Positions 39,558-48,602 of a stretch of 64,000 nt of DNA are shown here, piece by piece; positions within the stretch are counted from its first letter, which is position 1, and each line of letters opens with the position of its first letter. This stretch comes from Leifsonia shinshuensis. GTDB lineage: Bacteria > Actinomycetota > Actinomycetes > Actinomycetales > Microbacteriaceae. The position numbers and the translations under genes are program-made. The notes beneath the pieces were generated by a model. It worked only from the letters and a program-made list of their open reading frames with translations, was not told the DNA's origin and made no database searches. The stretch is taken from contig NZ_JAVDVK010000001.1 in the NCBI RefSeq assembly GCF_031456835.1, positions 310,001-374,000 of the forward strand, given 5' to 3'.

Positions 39558-40919
39558 TCAGCCCTCGGTCGGACGGTCCCGGTCGTCGCGCAGCAGGTCC
39601 TCGATCGCCTGGTCGAGCGCGTCCTGCTCCGGCTCCTGGCCGGTCGCGGCCGCGGTCAGCCGGGCGACGAGCGCCGACGGGTCGTCGAGGTCCGAGGACT
39701 GGGGGAGCAGGTCGGGGTGCGACCACAGGTCGTCGCGCGCGTCCATCCCGACCGCGTCCGTGACCGCCTGCCACATCGCGGCCGCGTCGCGCAGCCGCCG
39801 GGGTCGCAGCTCGAGCCCCACCAGAGTGGCGAAGGCGGACTCCGCCGGACCCCCCGACGCGCGGCGGCGCCGCACGGTCTCGGCGATCGCGTCGGCGCGC
39901 GGCAGCAGCCGCGTGGCGTTCGCGGTCACGACGTCCACCCATCCCTCGACCAGCGCGAGCACCGTCTCGAGACGGGCGAGCGCCTCCTGCTGCTCCTCGG
40001 TGCGCGGCGGGATGAGCCGCCCGCTGACCATGGCCTCGCGCAGCTCTTCCGGGTTGGACGGGTCGAAGTTCTCGGCCAGCGACTCCAGAGCGTCCGTGTC
40101 GATCGTGATGCCCTTGGCGAACGCCGTGATCTGCGTGATCAGCTGGAGGCGCAGCCACTTGGCGTGACGGAACAGCCGCGCGTGCGCCAGCTCGCGCACC
40201 GCGAGGTAGAGCTGGATCTGGTCGGCGGGGATGTCGAGACCCTCGCCGAACGCCTCGATGTTCTGCGGGATCAGCGCCGCCTGTCCGTCCGGAAGCAGGG
40301 GGATGCCGATGTCGCCGCCCGAGACGACCTCCTTGGAGAGCTGCCCGACCACCTGGCCGAGCTGCATCGCGAAGAGGGCGCCGCCGATCGAGCGCATCAC
40401 CTGGCCGGCGTTCTGCAGCATCGCCTGCATCTCCTCCGGCGCCTGCTCGGAGAGCACCCGGGTCAGAGCGTCCGAGATGCTGAGCGCGACCGGCTCGGCG
40501 AGCTGGCTCCAGAGCGGCATCGTCTGCCGCGCCCACTCGGCGCGACCGATGAGCTCGGGGGTGGCGCTGAGCGACGCGACGCCGGTCGCCTGGTCGAGCC
40601 ACAGCGAGGCCACGTGGAAGGCCTGGTCGAGGGATGCGCGCTCGGCCGGCGTCACGGAGTGCGCGCCGTCCGCGGCGAGCTGTCGAGCCTGCTGGTCGGC
40701 GATGTCCCAGTTGATGCCGCCGCCGGGGTTCATCAGGGCGTTCTGCAGCTGGCCGAGGAGCGCCTGGATGCTGGCCGGATCGTTGGGGAGGCCCGCGGCG
40801 CCGGCCAGCCGGCTCGGGTCGATCGAGGCCCCGTTCCCGGACAGGAATTGGCTCAGCATGTCGCGGAACTCGTCGTCCTCGCGGTCCGGATCCCGGTCGT
40901 CGTTCCGATCGTCGGCCAT
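39558..40919 (-). CDS. DUF2342 family, zinc-metalloprotease-like protein
   Basis: A 453-residue protein of the actinobacterial DUF2342 family (Rv3195 type; often annotated zinc-dependent metalloprotease or putative hydrolase). It has an acidic N-terminus ('RNDDRDPDREDDEFRDMLSQ'), 'AVRELAHARLFRHAKWLRLQ' in the middle and 'LALVEGWVDVVTANA' (Glu) later, the family landmarks. No HExxH is present, so protease activity is doubtful from sequence; a divergent metal site built from these His and Glu residues is possible. It faces the PDZ-Lon-like protease gene across a 172-nt divergent region, the same arrangement as Rv3195/Rv3194c. Confidence 0.85.
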   Translation of the reverse strand: MADDRNDDRDPDREDDEFRDMLSQFLSGNGASIDPSRLAGAAGLPNDPASIQALLGQLQNALMNPGGGINWDIADQQARQLAADGAHSVTPAERASLDQAFHVASLWLDQATGVASLSATPELIGRAEWARQTMPLWSQLAEPVALSISDALTRVLSEQAPEEMQAMLQNAGQVMRSIGGALFAMQLGQVVGQLSKEVVSGGDIGIPLLPDGQAALIPQNIEAFGEGLDIPADQIQLYLAVRELAHARLFRHAKWLRLQLITQITAFAKGITIDTDALESLAENFDPSNPEELREAMVSGRLIPPRTEEQQEALARLETVLALVEGWVDVVTANATRLLPRADAIAETVRRRRASGGPAESAFATLVGLELRPRRLRDAAAMWQAVTDAVGMDARDDLWSHPDLLPQSSDLDDPSALVARLTAAATGQEPEQDALDQAIEDLLRDDRDRPTEG

Positions 40920-41091
40920 GGTCAGCGTCCTCTTCTCGAATGAGCCGGCCGTCGGCGATTCGGCGCCGTCGGCGCGACTTCAGGCTCGTGATCTACGCTA
41001 GCCGCTGGCGCCGGAGTGGCGGATGGGAATTGCCCTATGCTCGCCTTCGGGCCGTGCGCCCGTGGCGAACACTGACCGAGAGGACGGGCCC

Positions 41092-42255
41092 GTGACCCTG
41101 TTCAGCGACGACCGCCCGGAACGGGACGGCTCCGCGCCGGACGGCTTCGCCGGCGACGAGCCGGTCCGGGTCGCGCCGCCGCGCCGCGTCATCGCCGGGT
41201 GGGTGGCCATCGGCGTCGCCGTGGTGCTCGCCCTCGTGCTCGCGCTCGTCCCCGCCCCGTTCGTGATCGAGCAGCCGGGACCGGTCTTCAACACCCTCGG
41301 CACCGACCAGCAGGTCGGCGCGGAGCCCAGTGGCGACGCCAAGGAGCTCATCACCATCCCCGGCCAGAAGACCTACCCGACCTCCGGATCGCTCGATCTG
41401 CTCACGGTCTCGGTCGTCGGCAACCCGGAGCAGCGGCCCAGCTGGCTCGAGATCGCGGGGGCGTGGTTCCAGCCCAGCAAGGCCGTCCTGCCGCTGGAGA
41501 CCGTCTTCCCGCCCGGCACCACCACCGAGCAGTCGAACGCCGAGAACGCCGCGCTGATGGTCGACTCCCAGCAGGATGCGATCGCCGCCGCGCTGAACCA
41601 GCTCGGCTACACCTTCCCCGAGAACGTCGCCGTCAAGCAGCTGATCACCGGAACCCCGGCGTCGAAGGAGCTGAAGGTCGGCGACGAGATCACCGCTGTC
41701 AACGGAACGACGATCACGAGCATCCAGGGGCTGCGCGACGCGGTGAAGGCCAACGGCACGGGCAAGGCGGCCGAGCTCGCCATCGTGCGCGACGGCGTGG
41801 CGTCGACCGTCGCGATCACCCCGATCGAGTCGCAGGGCCAGGTCGTGCTCGGCATCGGCGCCGGGATGGACTACACCTTCCCGTTCGACGTGAAGATCCA
41901 GCTGAACAACGTGGGCGGCCCGAGCGCGGGTCAGATGTTCGCGCTCGGGATCATGGACAAGCTCACCCCGGAGTCCCTCAACGGCGGCAAGCGCGTCGCC
42001 GGCACGGGCACCATCGACAACGCCGGCGAGATCGGCCCGATCGGCGGCATCCGGCAGAAGATGTACGCCGCGCGCGACACCGGCAAGGCGTCCTACTTCC
42101 TCGCGCCCGCCTCGAACTGCGACGAGGTCACCGGCCACATCCCGTCCGGGCTGCACGTGTTCGCCGTGAAGACGCTCGCCGATTCGCTGAAGGTCCTCCA
42201 GGCCGTCCGCGATGGAGGAAGCACGGCGGGGCTTCCCACCTGCCCCGCAGGCTGA
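41092..42255 (+). CDS. PDZ-containing Lon-like (YlbL-type) membrane protease
   Basis: A 387-residue membrane-anchored protease. One N-terminal helix (about residues 34-56, 'VIAGWVAIGVAVVLALVLAL') is followed by a PDZ domain ('SKELKVGDEITAVNGTTITS', about 175-245) and a Lon-type domain with the Ser-Lys dyad in 'NNVGGPSAGQMF' (S278) and 'GGIRQKMYAAR' (K323). No ATPase domain is present, which is normal for this family. The active site faces outside the membrane. The GTG start was chosen for its GAGAGGA site; the frame runs 23 codons further upstream. A TATGCT at 41036-41041 may be its -10. Confidence 0.92.
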   Translation: MTLFSDDRPERDGSAPDGFAGDEPVRVAPPRRVIAGWVAIGVAVVLALVLALVPAPFVIEQPGPVFNTLGTDQQVGAEPSGDAKELITIPGQKTYPTSGSLDLLTVSVVGNPEQRPSWLEIAGAWFQPSKAVLPLETVFPPGTTTEQSNAENAALMVDSQQDAIAAALNQLGYTFPENVAVKQLITGTPASKELKVGDEITAVNGTTITSIQGLRDAVKANGTGKAAELAIVRDGVASTVAITPIESQGQVVLGIGAGMDYTFPFDVKIQLNNVGGPSAGQMFALGIMDKLTPESLNGGKRVAGTGTIDNAGEIGPIGGIRQKMYAARDTGKASYFLAPASNCDEVTGHIPSGLHVFAVKTLADSLKVLQAVRDGGSTAGLPTCPAG

Positions 42256-42294
42256 TCACCGCTCGACCGCAGCGTTCTCCAAGCGTTCGCTGCC

Positions 42295-42300
42295 TAGGAT
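42295..42300 (+). promoter_or_regulatory. -10 element of the UPF0182 gene
   Basis: TAGGAT 37 nt upstream of the GTG at 42338, leaving room for a short leader that contains an AAGAAGG ribosome-binding site. Confidence 0.45.
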
Positions 42301-42337
42301 GGTTCTCACCCCCGCCACGAGACCAAGAAGGCCATAC

Positions 42338-45262
42338 GTGAGTTCAACTGCTGCAGTCCGTCCCGCAGGCCGCCGGCGCGCGGCGATCTGGATCACTCTC
42401 GGGGTGATCGTCGCGGTGGTCATCCTGTTCTTCGTCTTCGCGGGGCTCTACGCCGACATCCTCTGGTACGACCAGCTCGGCTACCTGAAGGTGCTGACCA
42501 CGCAGTGGTTCGCCGGCATCAGCATGTTCTTCATCGGCTTCCTCGGGATGGCCGTGCCGCTGTGGCTGTCCATCCAGCTCGCGTACCGGCTCCGTCCGGT
42601 CTACGCCAAGCTGAACTCCCAGCTCGACCGCTACCAGCAGGTCATCGAGCCGCTGCGCCGCCTCGCGATGTACGGCATCCCGATCGTGTTCGGCATCTTC
42701 GCCGGCGTCTCGACGGCGAGCCGCTGGCAGACCGCCGCGCTTTGGCTGAACGGCACGTCGTACGGCAAGACCGACCCGCTGTTCCACCTCGACATCGGCT
42801 TCTACCTCTTCGCGCTGCCGTTCTACCGCAGCGCGGTCGGCTTCGCCTCGGCCGTCGTCCTGATCTCGCTGCTGGCCACCCTCGCCACCTGCTACCTCTA
42901 CGGATCGATCCGGGTGAGCGGCCGCGAGGTGCGCATCTCGCGCGCAGCGCGAGTGCAGATCTCGGTCATCGCGGCGCTGTACCTGCTGCTGCAGGGCGTC
43001 AGCATCTGGCTCGACCGCTACGCGACCGTCACCGACTCGAACGTCAACGACATGATCAACGGCGCCGCGTACACCGACGTCAACGCGACCATCCCCGGCC
43101 GGGCGATCCTCGCGGGCGCCGCCGTGTTCGTGGCCATCCTGTTCGTCCTGACCGCCTTCATCGGCCGCTGGCGCTTCCCGATCGTCGGCACGGCGCTCCT
43201 CATCGTCGCCGCGCTCGTCGTCGGGGCCATCGTCCCCTGGGTCGTGCAGCGCTTCCAGGTCGACCCCAGCCAGAAGACGCTGGAGTCGCCCTACGTGCAG
43301 AAGGGCATCGACTACACGCGCGAGGCCTACGGGCTCAGCGACATCGAGACGATCCCGTACAACGCCAAGACCACGGCCGAGCAGGGCGCCCTGCGGCAGG
43401 ATGCGCAGACCACCGCGCAGATCCGCATCCTCGACCCCGCGGTCGTGAGCCCCTCGTTCCGGCAGCTGCAGCAGTTCCGCCAGTACTACGCCTTCCCCGA
43501 GAAGCTCAATGTCGACCGCTACGAGGTCAACGGCACGCAGCAGGATGCGGTCGTCGCCGTCCGCGAGCTGCAGCAGTCCGGCCTCGGCGGCACGCGCAAC
43601 TGGTTCAACGACACCATCGTCTACACCCACGGCTACGGCCTGGTCGCCGCGTACGGAAACCAGCGCTCGCCCGACGGGCAGCCGGTCTTCATGGAGTCCG
43701 GCATCCCCACCACCGGGACGCTCGGCGAGTACCAGCCGCGCATCTACTTCGGCGAGCAGTCGCCGACCTACTCGATCGTCGGCGGCCCGAAGGACGGCAA
43801 GCAGGTCGAGCTCGACTACCCGGGCGGCGCCGACGGCGCCCAGCAGACGTACACGACGTTCAGCGGCAACGGCGGTCCGAAGCTCGACAACATCTTCAAG
43901 CGCCTCGTCTACGCGCTGAAGTTCCAGGACGAGCAGATCGTGCTGTCCGACGCCGTCAACAGCAACTCGCAGATCCTGTACGACCGCGACCCGATCAAGC
44001 GCGTGCAGAAGGTCGCGCCCTACCTGACCCTCGACTCGCAGGCGTACCCCGCGGTCGTGGACGGGCGGGTCAAGTGGATCATCGACGGCTACACGACGAG
44101 CGACCAGTTCCCGTACTCGCACGTGGGCAGCCTCAGCGACGCGACGGCGGACAAGGACACCCCGAAGCCCGCCTACGCCTTCGACGACATCAACTACATC
44201 CGGAACTCCGTGAAGGCGACGGTCGACGCGTATGACGGCTCGGTGACCCTGTACGCGTGGGACACCACCGACCCGGTGCTGAAGACGTGGGAGAAGGTCT
44301 TCCCCGCGACGGTGAAGCCGGTGAGCGACATGAGCGCCCAGCTGATGAGCCACGTGCGCTACCCGTCCGACCTGTTCAAGGTGCAGCGCTCGGTGCTGGG
44401 CCAGTACCACGTCGACGACGCCGGCTCGTTCTACTCGCGCGAGGACGCCTGGACCACGCCGAACGACCCGACCTCGCCGTCGAGCAACCCGGCACTCCAG
44501 CCGCCGTACTACCTCACGATGAAGATGCCCGGACAGGAGTCGCCCGCGTTCTCGCTGTACTCGACGTTCATCCCGGCCGGTACGAGCGAGTCGAGCAGGT
44601 CGGTCCTGAAGGGCTATCTGGCGGTGGATGCGGACGCCGGCGACACCAAGGGGACGGTCGCGTCCGGCTACGGCAAGCTCAGGCTGCTGCAGCTGCCGTC
44701 GAGCGACACCATCCCCGGTCCCGGCCAGATGCAGAACCAGTTCGACTCGGATCCGACCGTGTCGCAGCAGCTCAACCTGCTGCGTCAGGGTAAATCGGAG
44801 GTCATCAACGGCAACCTGCTGACGCTGCCGGTGGGCGGTGGCCTGCTGTACGTGCAGCCGGTCTACGTCCGCTCGTCGGGGGAGACCAGCTACCCGCTGC
44901 TTCAGAAGGTGCTGGTGGCCTTCGGCGACAAGATCGAGTTCGAGGACACCCTGGACCAGGCGCTCGACGCCCTGTTCGGCGGCGACTCCGGCGCGTCCGC
45001 CGGCGACAACAACGTGCCGACCGAAGGCTCCGGGACCACGCAGCCCGGCACGGGCCAGTCCACCGGCGGATCGACGGGCAGCGGCTCCACCGCGGGGAAC
45101 ACCGCCCTGCAGGAGGCGCTGCAGCGCGCGAACCAGGCCCTCAGCGACAGCCAGGCCGCGCTGAAGTCGGGCGACTGGCAGGCCTACGGCGAGGCGCAGA
45201 AGCGCCTGCAGCAGGCGATCTCGGACGCCGTGGCGGCCGAGGGGCAGCCCGCCGCGAAGTAA
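42338..45262 (+). CDS. UPF0182 family large membrane protein
   Basis: A 974-residue UPF0182 protein (Rv3193c type). The N-terminal 320 residues hold seven hydrophobic segments beginning 'AIWITLGVIVAVVILFFVFA' with the family phrase 'YADILWYDQLGY'. The rest is a very large extracytoplasmic region. The C-terminal 60 residues are a Gly/Ser/Thr-rich linker and a helical Gln/Ala segment. The function is unknown; conservation across actinobacteria suggests an envelope role. The GTG start follows an AAGAAGG site by 6 nt. The gene is monocistronic with a terminator immediately after. Confidence 0.93.
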   Translation: MSSTAAVRPAGRRRAAIWITLGVIVAVVILFFVFAGLYADILWYDQLGYLKVLTTQWFAGISMFFIGFLGMAVPLWLSIQLAYRLRPVYAKLNSQLDRYQQVIEPLRRLAMYGIPIVFGIFAGVSTASRWQTAALWLNGTSYGKTDPLFHLDIGFYLFALPFYRSAVGFASAVVLISLLATLATCYLYGSIRVSGREVRISRAARVQISVIAALYLLLQGVSIWLDRYATVTDSNVNDMINGAAYTDVNATIPGRAILAGAAVFVAILFVLTAFIGRWRFPIVGTALLIVAALVVGAIVPWVVQRFQVDPSQKTLESPYVQKGIDYTREAYGLSDIETIPYNAKTTAEQGALRQDAQTTAQIRILDPAVVSPSFRQLQQFRQYYAFPEKLNVDRYEVNGTQQDAVVAVRELQQSGLGGTRNWFNDTIVYTHGYGLVAAYGNQRSPDGQPVFMESGIPTTGTLGEYQPRIYFGEQSPTYSIVGGPKDGKQVELDYPGGADGAQQTYTTFSGNGGPKLDNIFKRLVYALKFQDEQIVLSDAVNSNSQILYDRDPIKRVQKVAPYLTLDSQAYPAVVDGRVKWIIDGYTTSDQFPYSHVGSLSDATADKDTPKPAYAFDDINYIRNSVKATVDAYDGSVTLYAWDTTDPVLKTWEKVFPATVKPVSDMSAQLMSHVRYPSDLFKVQRSVLGQYHVDDAGSFYSREDAWTTPNDPTSPSSNPALQPPYYLTMKMPGQESPAFSLYSTFIPAGTSESSRSVLKGYLAVDADAGDTKGTVASGYGKLRLLQLPSSDTIPGPGQMQNQFDSDPTVSQQLNLLRQGKSEVINGNLLTLPVGGGLLYVQPVYVRSSGETSYPLLQKVLVAFGDKIEFEDTLDQALDALFGGDSGASAGDNNVPTEGSGTTQPGTGQSTGGSTGSGSTAGNTALQEALQRANQALSDSQAALKSGDWQAYGEAQKRLQQAISDAVAAEGQPAAK

Positions 45263-45272
45263 CGCGACCACC

Positions 45273-45311
45273 CGGAACGGCTCGCACGGACATCCCGTGC
45301 GGGCCGTTCCG
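45273..45311 (+). terminator. Terminator after the UPF0182 gene
   Basis: A 17-bp stem with one G-U pair (45273-45289 with 45295-45311) and a 5-nt loop, beginning 11 nt after the stop codon. Confidence 0.8.
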
Positions 45312-45411
45312 CTATGTTCGGGCACTGTCGGAAGTGCGAGGAGCACATCCCGTCGGCCGCCCGGCCTTGTTGGTCTACCGCAGAAAAGGGGGCGCGAACA
45401 GTTGCCAGGAC

Positions 45412-45436
45412 TTTGATTGTCAGCTTTACTAACAAA
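45412..45436. promoter_or_regulatory. 25-nt AT-rich dyad before the first ROK gene, candidate operator
   Basis: The block starts TTTG and ends CAAA, and 8 of 12 positions are dyad-symmetric about a central C (45424). It ends one base before the ATG at 45438 and is strikingly AT-rich for this genome. Symmetric AT-rich sites of this kind are typical ROK-repressor operators, so autoregulation is likely. It also argues against a TTG start at 45417, which lies inside it. Confidence 0.55.
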
Positions 45437-45437
45437 C

Positions 45438-46631
45438 ATGGCGATCGACCAGGGAACGCGCTCCACCCACTCGGAGCGGGCAGCAGCGCCCGACCGCGGC
45501 CTCGTCCCGGGCCGCGCCCTCCGGCCCCGCACGAAGGTGCTGCCGGAACACGCCCGCGGGCACAACCGCTCCCTGGTGCTGCAGTCGCTGTACCGCTCCG
45601 GCCGGGTCAGCCGCGCCGACCTCGCACGCACCACCGGCCTCACCCGGGTGACCATCTCCGACCTGGTGGGGGAGCTGATCGCCGAGGGTCTCGTGGTCGA
45701 GCTCGGTCAGCGCGACGACGCCCGCCCCGGCAAGCCGGCGGTGCTCCTCGACGTGAACCGCGGCGCCACGCAGATCATCGGCGTCGACCTCAGCGAGCAC
45801 GCGGTGTTCCGCGGGGCCGTCCTCGACATGGACGGCCGCATCCTGGCCGCTGTCGAGGTGGAGCTCGCGGGCAGCCGCGGCGAGGAGGCTACCGAGAAGG
45901 TCCTCGCGCTGGTCGACCGTCTCGTCGAGGCGACGACCGCGCCCGTGCTCGGCGTCGGCATCGGCTCGCCCGGCATCGTGGATGCGGAGGGCACGGTCGC
46001 CGCCGCACCGAACCTCGGCTGGGTCGACGAGCCGCTGCAGCAGCGGGTCGCCGCGCGCACCGGCCTGCCCGTGTTCGTCGCGAACGACGCGAACGTCGCC
46101 GTGCTCGCCGAGCACGGCTTCGCCGACGCGCAGGGCGACATGATGCTGGTGAAGGTCGGCCACGGCGTCGGCTCGGGCCTGCTCGTCGCCGGAGCCCTCG
46201 TCTTCGGCAGCCGGTTCGCCGCGGGCGAGATCGGCCAGGTGATGGTGGGAACCGACGGCGGTCCCGAGGCGCCCTACGACCGCGAGCGCTGCCTGGAGGC
46301 CTGGCTGGCCGTCCCGCGGCTGGAGTCGCGCGTCGCGGCGGCCGCCGCGAAGGGCGAGCCCGCGGGTCCGGTGCTCCGCGAGGCGGGCCAGCGCCTGGGC
46401 GTGGCGCTCGCGCCGATCGTCGGTGCCCTCAACCTGTCCGAGGTCGTGCTCAGCGGCCCGGAGGAGCTCATCGACGGCGTCCTGCTGGAGGCGGTCGGTG
46501 AGACGCTCCGCAACCGCACCATGGCCGGTTTCCACTCGGGCGTCACGCTGCGGATGACGAGCCTCGGCCGCGACATCGTGCTCCGCGGGTGCGTGGTGAT
46601 GGTGCTCTCCGCCCAGCTGGGGGTGTCCTGA
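45438..46631 (+). CDS. ROK family transcriptional regulator lacking the zinc motif
   Basis: A 397-residue ROK repressor. The N-terminal winged helix ('SRADLARTTGLTRVTISDLV', about residues 55-75) precedes a sugar-kinase-like domain ('IIGVDLSEHAVFRGAVLDMD', 'GVGIGSPGIVDAEG', 'VFVANDANVAVLAEHGF', 'VKVGHGVGSGLLVAG'). The zinc-binding CxCGxxGC(L)E of most ROK proteins is reduced to 'YDRERCLEAWLAV', leaving one Cys. It probably responds to a sugar or sugar phosphate. The ATG was chosen over an upstream TTG because the intervening DNA is a palindromic operator. The next gene overlaps its stop (TGATG). Confidence 0.9.
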   Translation: MAIDQGTRSTHSERAAAPDRGLVPGRALRPRTKVLPEHARGHNRSLVLQSLYRSGRVSRADLARTTGLTRVTISDLVGELIAEGLVVELGQRDDARPGKPAVLLDVNRGATQIIGVDLSEHAVFRGAVLDMDGRILAAVEVELAGSRGEEATEKVLALVDRLVEATTAPVLGVGIGSPGIVDAEGTVAAAPNLGWVDEPLQQRVAARTGLPVFVANDANVAVLAEHGFADAQGDMMLVKVGHGVGSGLLVAGALVFGSRFAAGEIGQVMVGTDGGPEAPYDRERCLEAWLAVPRLESRVAAAAAKGEPAGPVLREAGQRLGVALAPIVGALNLSEVVLSGPEELIDGVLLEAVGETLRNRTMAGFHSGVTLRMTSLGRDIVLRGCVVMVLSAQLGVS

Positions 46632-47104
46632 TGACCCTGGTCGCGGAGCCCGAGCTGCGGTCCGCGTCGCCCGTGACCTTCGGGTTCGCGAACGGCGTGC
46701 GGGATGCGCTGCCGCGGTTCCGCGGCCGCTGCACCGTCGTGCGGCTGGCCACGCTCGACAACGACGTGCTGGGCGTGCCGCGCTGGTACACGCTGCAGGA
46801 CGCGTGGGCCGAGGAGGGCAGCGCGCTCGCCTCACGGTGGGCCGGCAATCCGGTCGTCCAGGTGGGACCGTCGGACGACCCGGAGCTCGTCCTGGCGACC
46901 GCGACCCCGGTCGTCGTGGTCGGCGCGGACAATGCGGCCACCCGCTGGGCCCGCCAGGTGGTGGATGCGGTGCGCGCCACGTGCCGCTCGGTGCTCGTGG
47001 TGGACATGGGCGCGCATCCGGAGCCCTCGTATGCGGACATCGCCACCTTCGGCCACGACCGGCGGCACGGCGCGGCCCTGCTGGCGCTGCTCACCGCATC
47101 CTGA
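46631..47104 (+). CDS. Small protein resembling the C-terminal domain of GH3 N-acetylhexosaminidases
   Basis: A 157-residue protein with a repeated alpha/beta pattern. Segments such as 'ATPVVVVGADNAATRWARQV' and 'SVLVVDMGAHPEPSYADIAT' resemble the C-terminal accessory domain of actinobacterial GH3 beta-N-acetylhexosaminidases; the catalytic TIM barrel is completely absent. It may be a stand-alone sugar-binding or regulatory domain, or the remnant of a split hydrolase. The start codon overlaps the ROK stop, so it is co-expressed with that regulator and likely shares its sugar. The similarity is by memory only. Confidence 0.6.
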   Translation: MTLVAEPELRSASPVTFGFANGVRDALPRFRGRCTVVRLATLDNDVLGVPRWYTLQDAWAEEGSALASRWAGNPVVQVGPSDDPELVLATATPVVVVGADNAATRWARQVVDAVRATCRSVLVVDMGAHPEPSYADIATFGHDRRHGAALLALLTAS

Positions 47105-47130
47105 GCCGCCCCTGCGGCCGCCTGGCCCGG

Positions 47131-48285
47131 TCAGCCCGCCCAACTGATGCCGAGGGTCGAGCGGAGCGCGTACTGCGCGGCGCCGCGATAGGGCTGCTCC
47201 TGCGCGACGCGCGCGTACCGGAAGCCGAGCGGCATCGCCGCCTTGACCGGATGCCGGGCCGCCTCGGCCCGCAGGTGGCCGATGAACTCAGGGCCGAGCC
47301 GCGGCGCGGCGCCGCCGATGACGATGTTGGGCACGTCGAGCGCCGCTCCTACCAGCAGCAGGGCGCGCGCCAGCACCCGCGCGCCGTCCGCGATGCGATG
47401 CCGCGACTCGGGCGCTGCGGCGAGGGCGGCGAGGTCGAGTGCCTCCAGGTCGGTGCCATGGGGGAGCCCGAGCAGGCTCGTGACCGAGACGACCTCTTCG
47501 AGGCAGCCCCGGTTGCCGCAGGCGCACACCGGCGCCTCCGGCCCGAACAGCACCGGGACGTGACCGATCTCTCCCGCCCGGTGTGACGCGCCCGCGACCA
47601 CCTCGCCGTCCAGGATGACCGCGGCCCCGACGCCCGTGCTCAGCGAGACGAAGAGCTGACTGGCGCCGAAGTCGTCGGCGCCGGGTTCGTCCGCGGCCGT
47701 GGAGTCGGCGATGGCCTCCGCGTCGGCGTCGTTGATGAGGTGGATGGGCGCCTCCACGATCCCGGCCAGCTCGCGGGCCAGGTCGACGTCCGTCCACCCG
47801 AGCTGCACGGACTCGCGGATGAGCGGGCCATCGGCGATGCCGGGCACCTGCACGCCCACGGCGACGATGCGGGCGGTCGTGGCGGCCACCAGCTTGCGGA
47901 CGACGGTGCGCACATCCTCGAGCGATCCCGGCGTGGCCGGCCGCTGGGACGCGGTGGCGACCTCGGCGCCGAGCAGATCGATCACGGCGCCGCGGACGAG
48001 GCCGGGCTGCACGATCAGGGCGAGGAGCACGTGGTCCTCGGCGGCGATCCGCAGCGTCGTGGCGCGCTTGCCGCCCGTCGACTCGGCCAGCTGTCCCTCG
48101 ATGACGAGCCCGTCGGCGATGAGCCCGGCGAGCAGGGACGACACGGTCGCGCTGGTGAGGCCGGTGCGCCGGGCGATGCCGGCCCGGGTCGCGGTCCCGT
48201 TGCCGGAGAGCACGAGCTGCAGCGCGGTCGTCAGGTTGCGCTCGCGGACGGCGGCCTGCGTCGCCTTCCCGTGCTCCTCTGCCAC
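47131..48285 (-). CDS. ROK family transcriptional regulator
   Basis: A 384-residue ROK protein. The N-terminal winged helix ('TRAGIARRTGLTSATVSSLL') is followed by a kinase-like domain with 'AVGVQVPGIADGPLI' and 'HLINDADAEAIADS'. It keeps the complete zinc motif 'CACGNRGCLEE', unlike its neighbour. The GTG start was chosen because a GGGAG site lies 5 nt upstream; the frame continues 27 codons further without similarity. It converges on the ROK/GH3-like pair (26 nt apart). Two ROK regulators this close suggest a local sugar-responsive circuit, but no sugar-catabolic gene lies between them. Confidence 0.88.
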   Translation of the reverse strand: MAEEHGKATQAAVRERNLTTALQLVLSGNGTATRAGIARRTGLTSATVSSLLAGLIADGLVIEGQLAESTGGKRATTLRIAAEDHVLLALIVQPGLVRGAVIDLLGAEVATASQRPATPGSLEDVRTVVRKLVAATTARIVAVGVQVPGIADGPLIRESVQLGWTDVDLARELAGIVEAPIHLINDADAEAIADSTAADEPGADDFGASQLFVSLSTGVGAAVILDGEVVAGASHRAGEIGHVPVLFGPEAPVCACGNRGCLEEVVSVTSLLGLPHGTDLEALDLAALAAAPESRHRIADGARVLARALLLVGAALDVPNIVIGGAAPRLGPEFIGHLRAEAARHPVKAAMPLGFRYARVAQEQPYRGAAQYALRSTLGISWAG

Positions 48286-48365
48286 TGCTGCTCCCGACGT
48301 GTCGTTGCGACACGACCCTAGCGAATCCGGGGGAGAGCCGCGTCGATTCGCCGCGAGCAAAAACA

Positions 48366-48404
48366 AAGACCCCCTGACCGGAGAATCCCCGGTCAGGGGG
48401 TCTT
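48366..48404 (-). terminator. Terminator downstream of tRNA-fMet
   Basis: A perfect 16-bp stem (48366-48381 with 48389-48404) with a 7-nt loop begins 2 nt beyond the CCA end of the tRNA gene. It ends the minus-strand tRNA transcript and could also block readthrough from the plus strand. Confidence 0.85.
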
Positions 48405-48406
48405 AC

Positions 48407-48483
48407 TGGTTGCGGGGGCAGGATTTGAACCTACGACCTCTGGGTTATGAGCCCAGCGAGCTACCGAGCTGCTCCACCCCGCG
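48407..48483 (-). tRNA. Initiator tRNA-fMet (CAT anticodon)
   Basis: A 77-nt tRNA with encoded CCA. The anticodon CAT is at 48447-48449 (minus strand). Initiator identity rests on two features: the C1-A72 mismatch at the end of the acceptor stem (5' CGCGGGG against CCCCGCA), and three consecutive G-C pairs in the anticodon stem (CTGGG / CCCAG). All four arms fold normally. It has its own promoter and terminator. Confidence 0.96.
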
Positions 48484-48495
48484 GCACAAGAGACA

Positions 48496-48524
48496 ACGTT
48501 AGCACGGGATTTCGCGGAGGTGAA
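48496..48524 (-). promoter_or_regulatory. Promoter of tRNA-fMet
   Basis: On the minus strand TTCACC (48519-48524) and TAACGT (48496-48501) are separated by exactly 17 nt, with an extended TGC before the -10. It lies 12 nt upstream of the mature 5' end and is the best-formed promoter in the window. Confidence 0.75.
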
Positions 48525-48602
48525 ATCGCGAACACCCTCCCGGGCGCGTCCCGTCGTGTGGACCGGTCGTCCTACTAGAGTCGTTCCGAGATAGGGGATG
48601 CG

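Noticed and set aside
38618..42255. RiPP/TOMM biosynthesis cluster suggested by the E1-like and protease genes
   Set aside because: There is no YcaO, precursor peptide, dehydrogenase or dedicated transporter; the gene order instead matches a conserved housekeeping block.
48366..48483. tRNA-fMet as an integration site for a genomic island carrying the signalling operon
   Set aside because: The tRNA and its terminator are intact, no integrase or duplicated tRNA 3' end is seen, and the operon has the same GC-rich composition as its surroundings.
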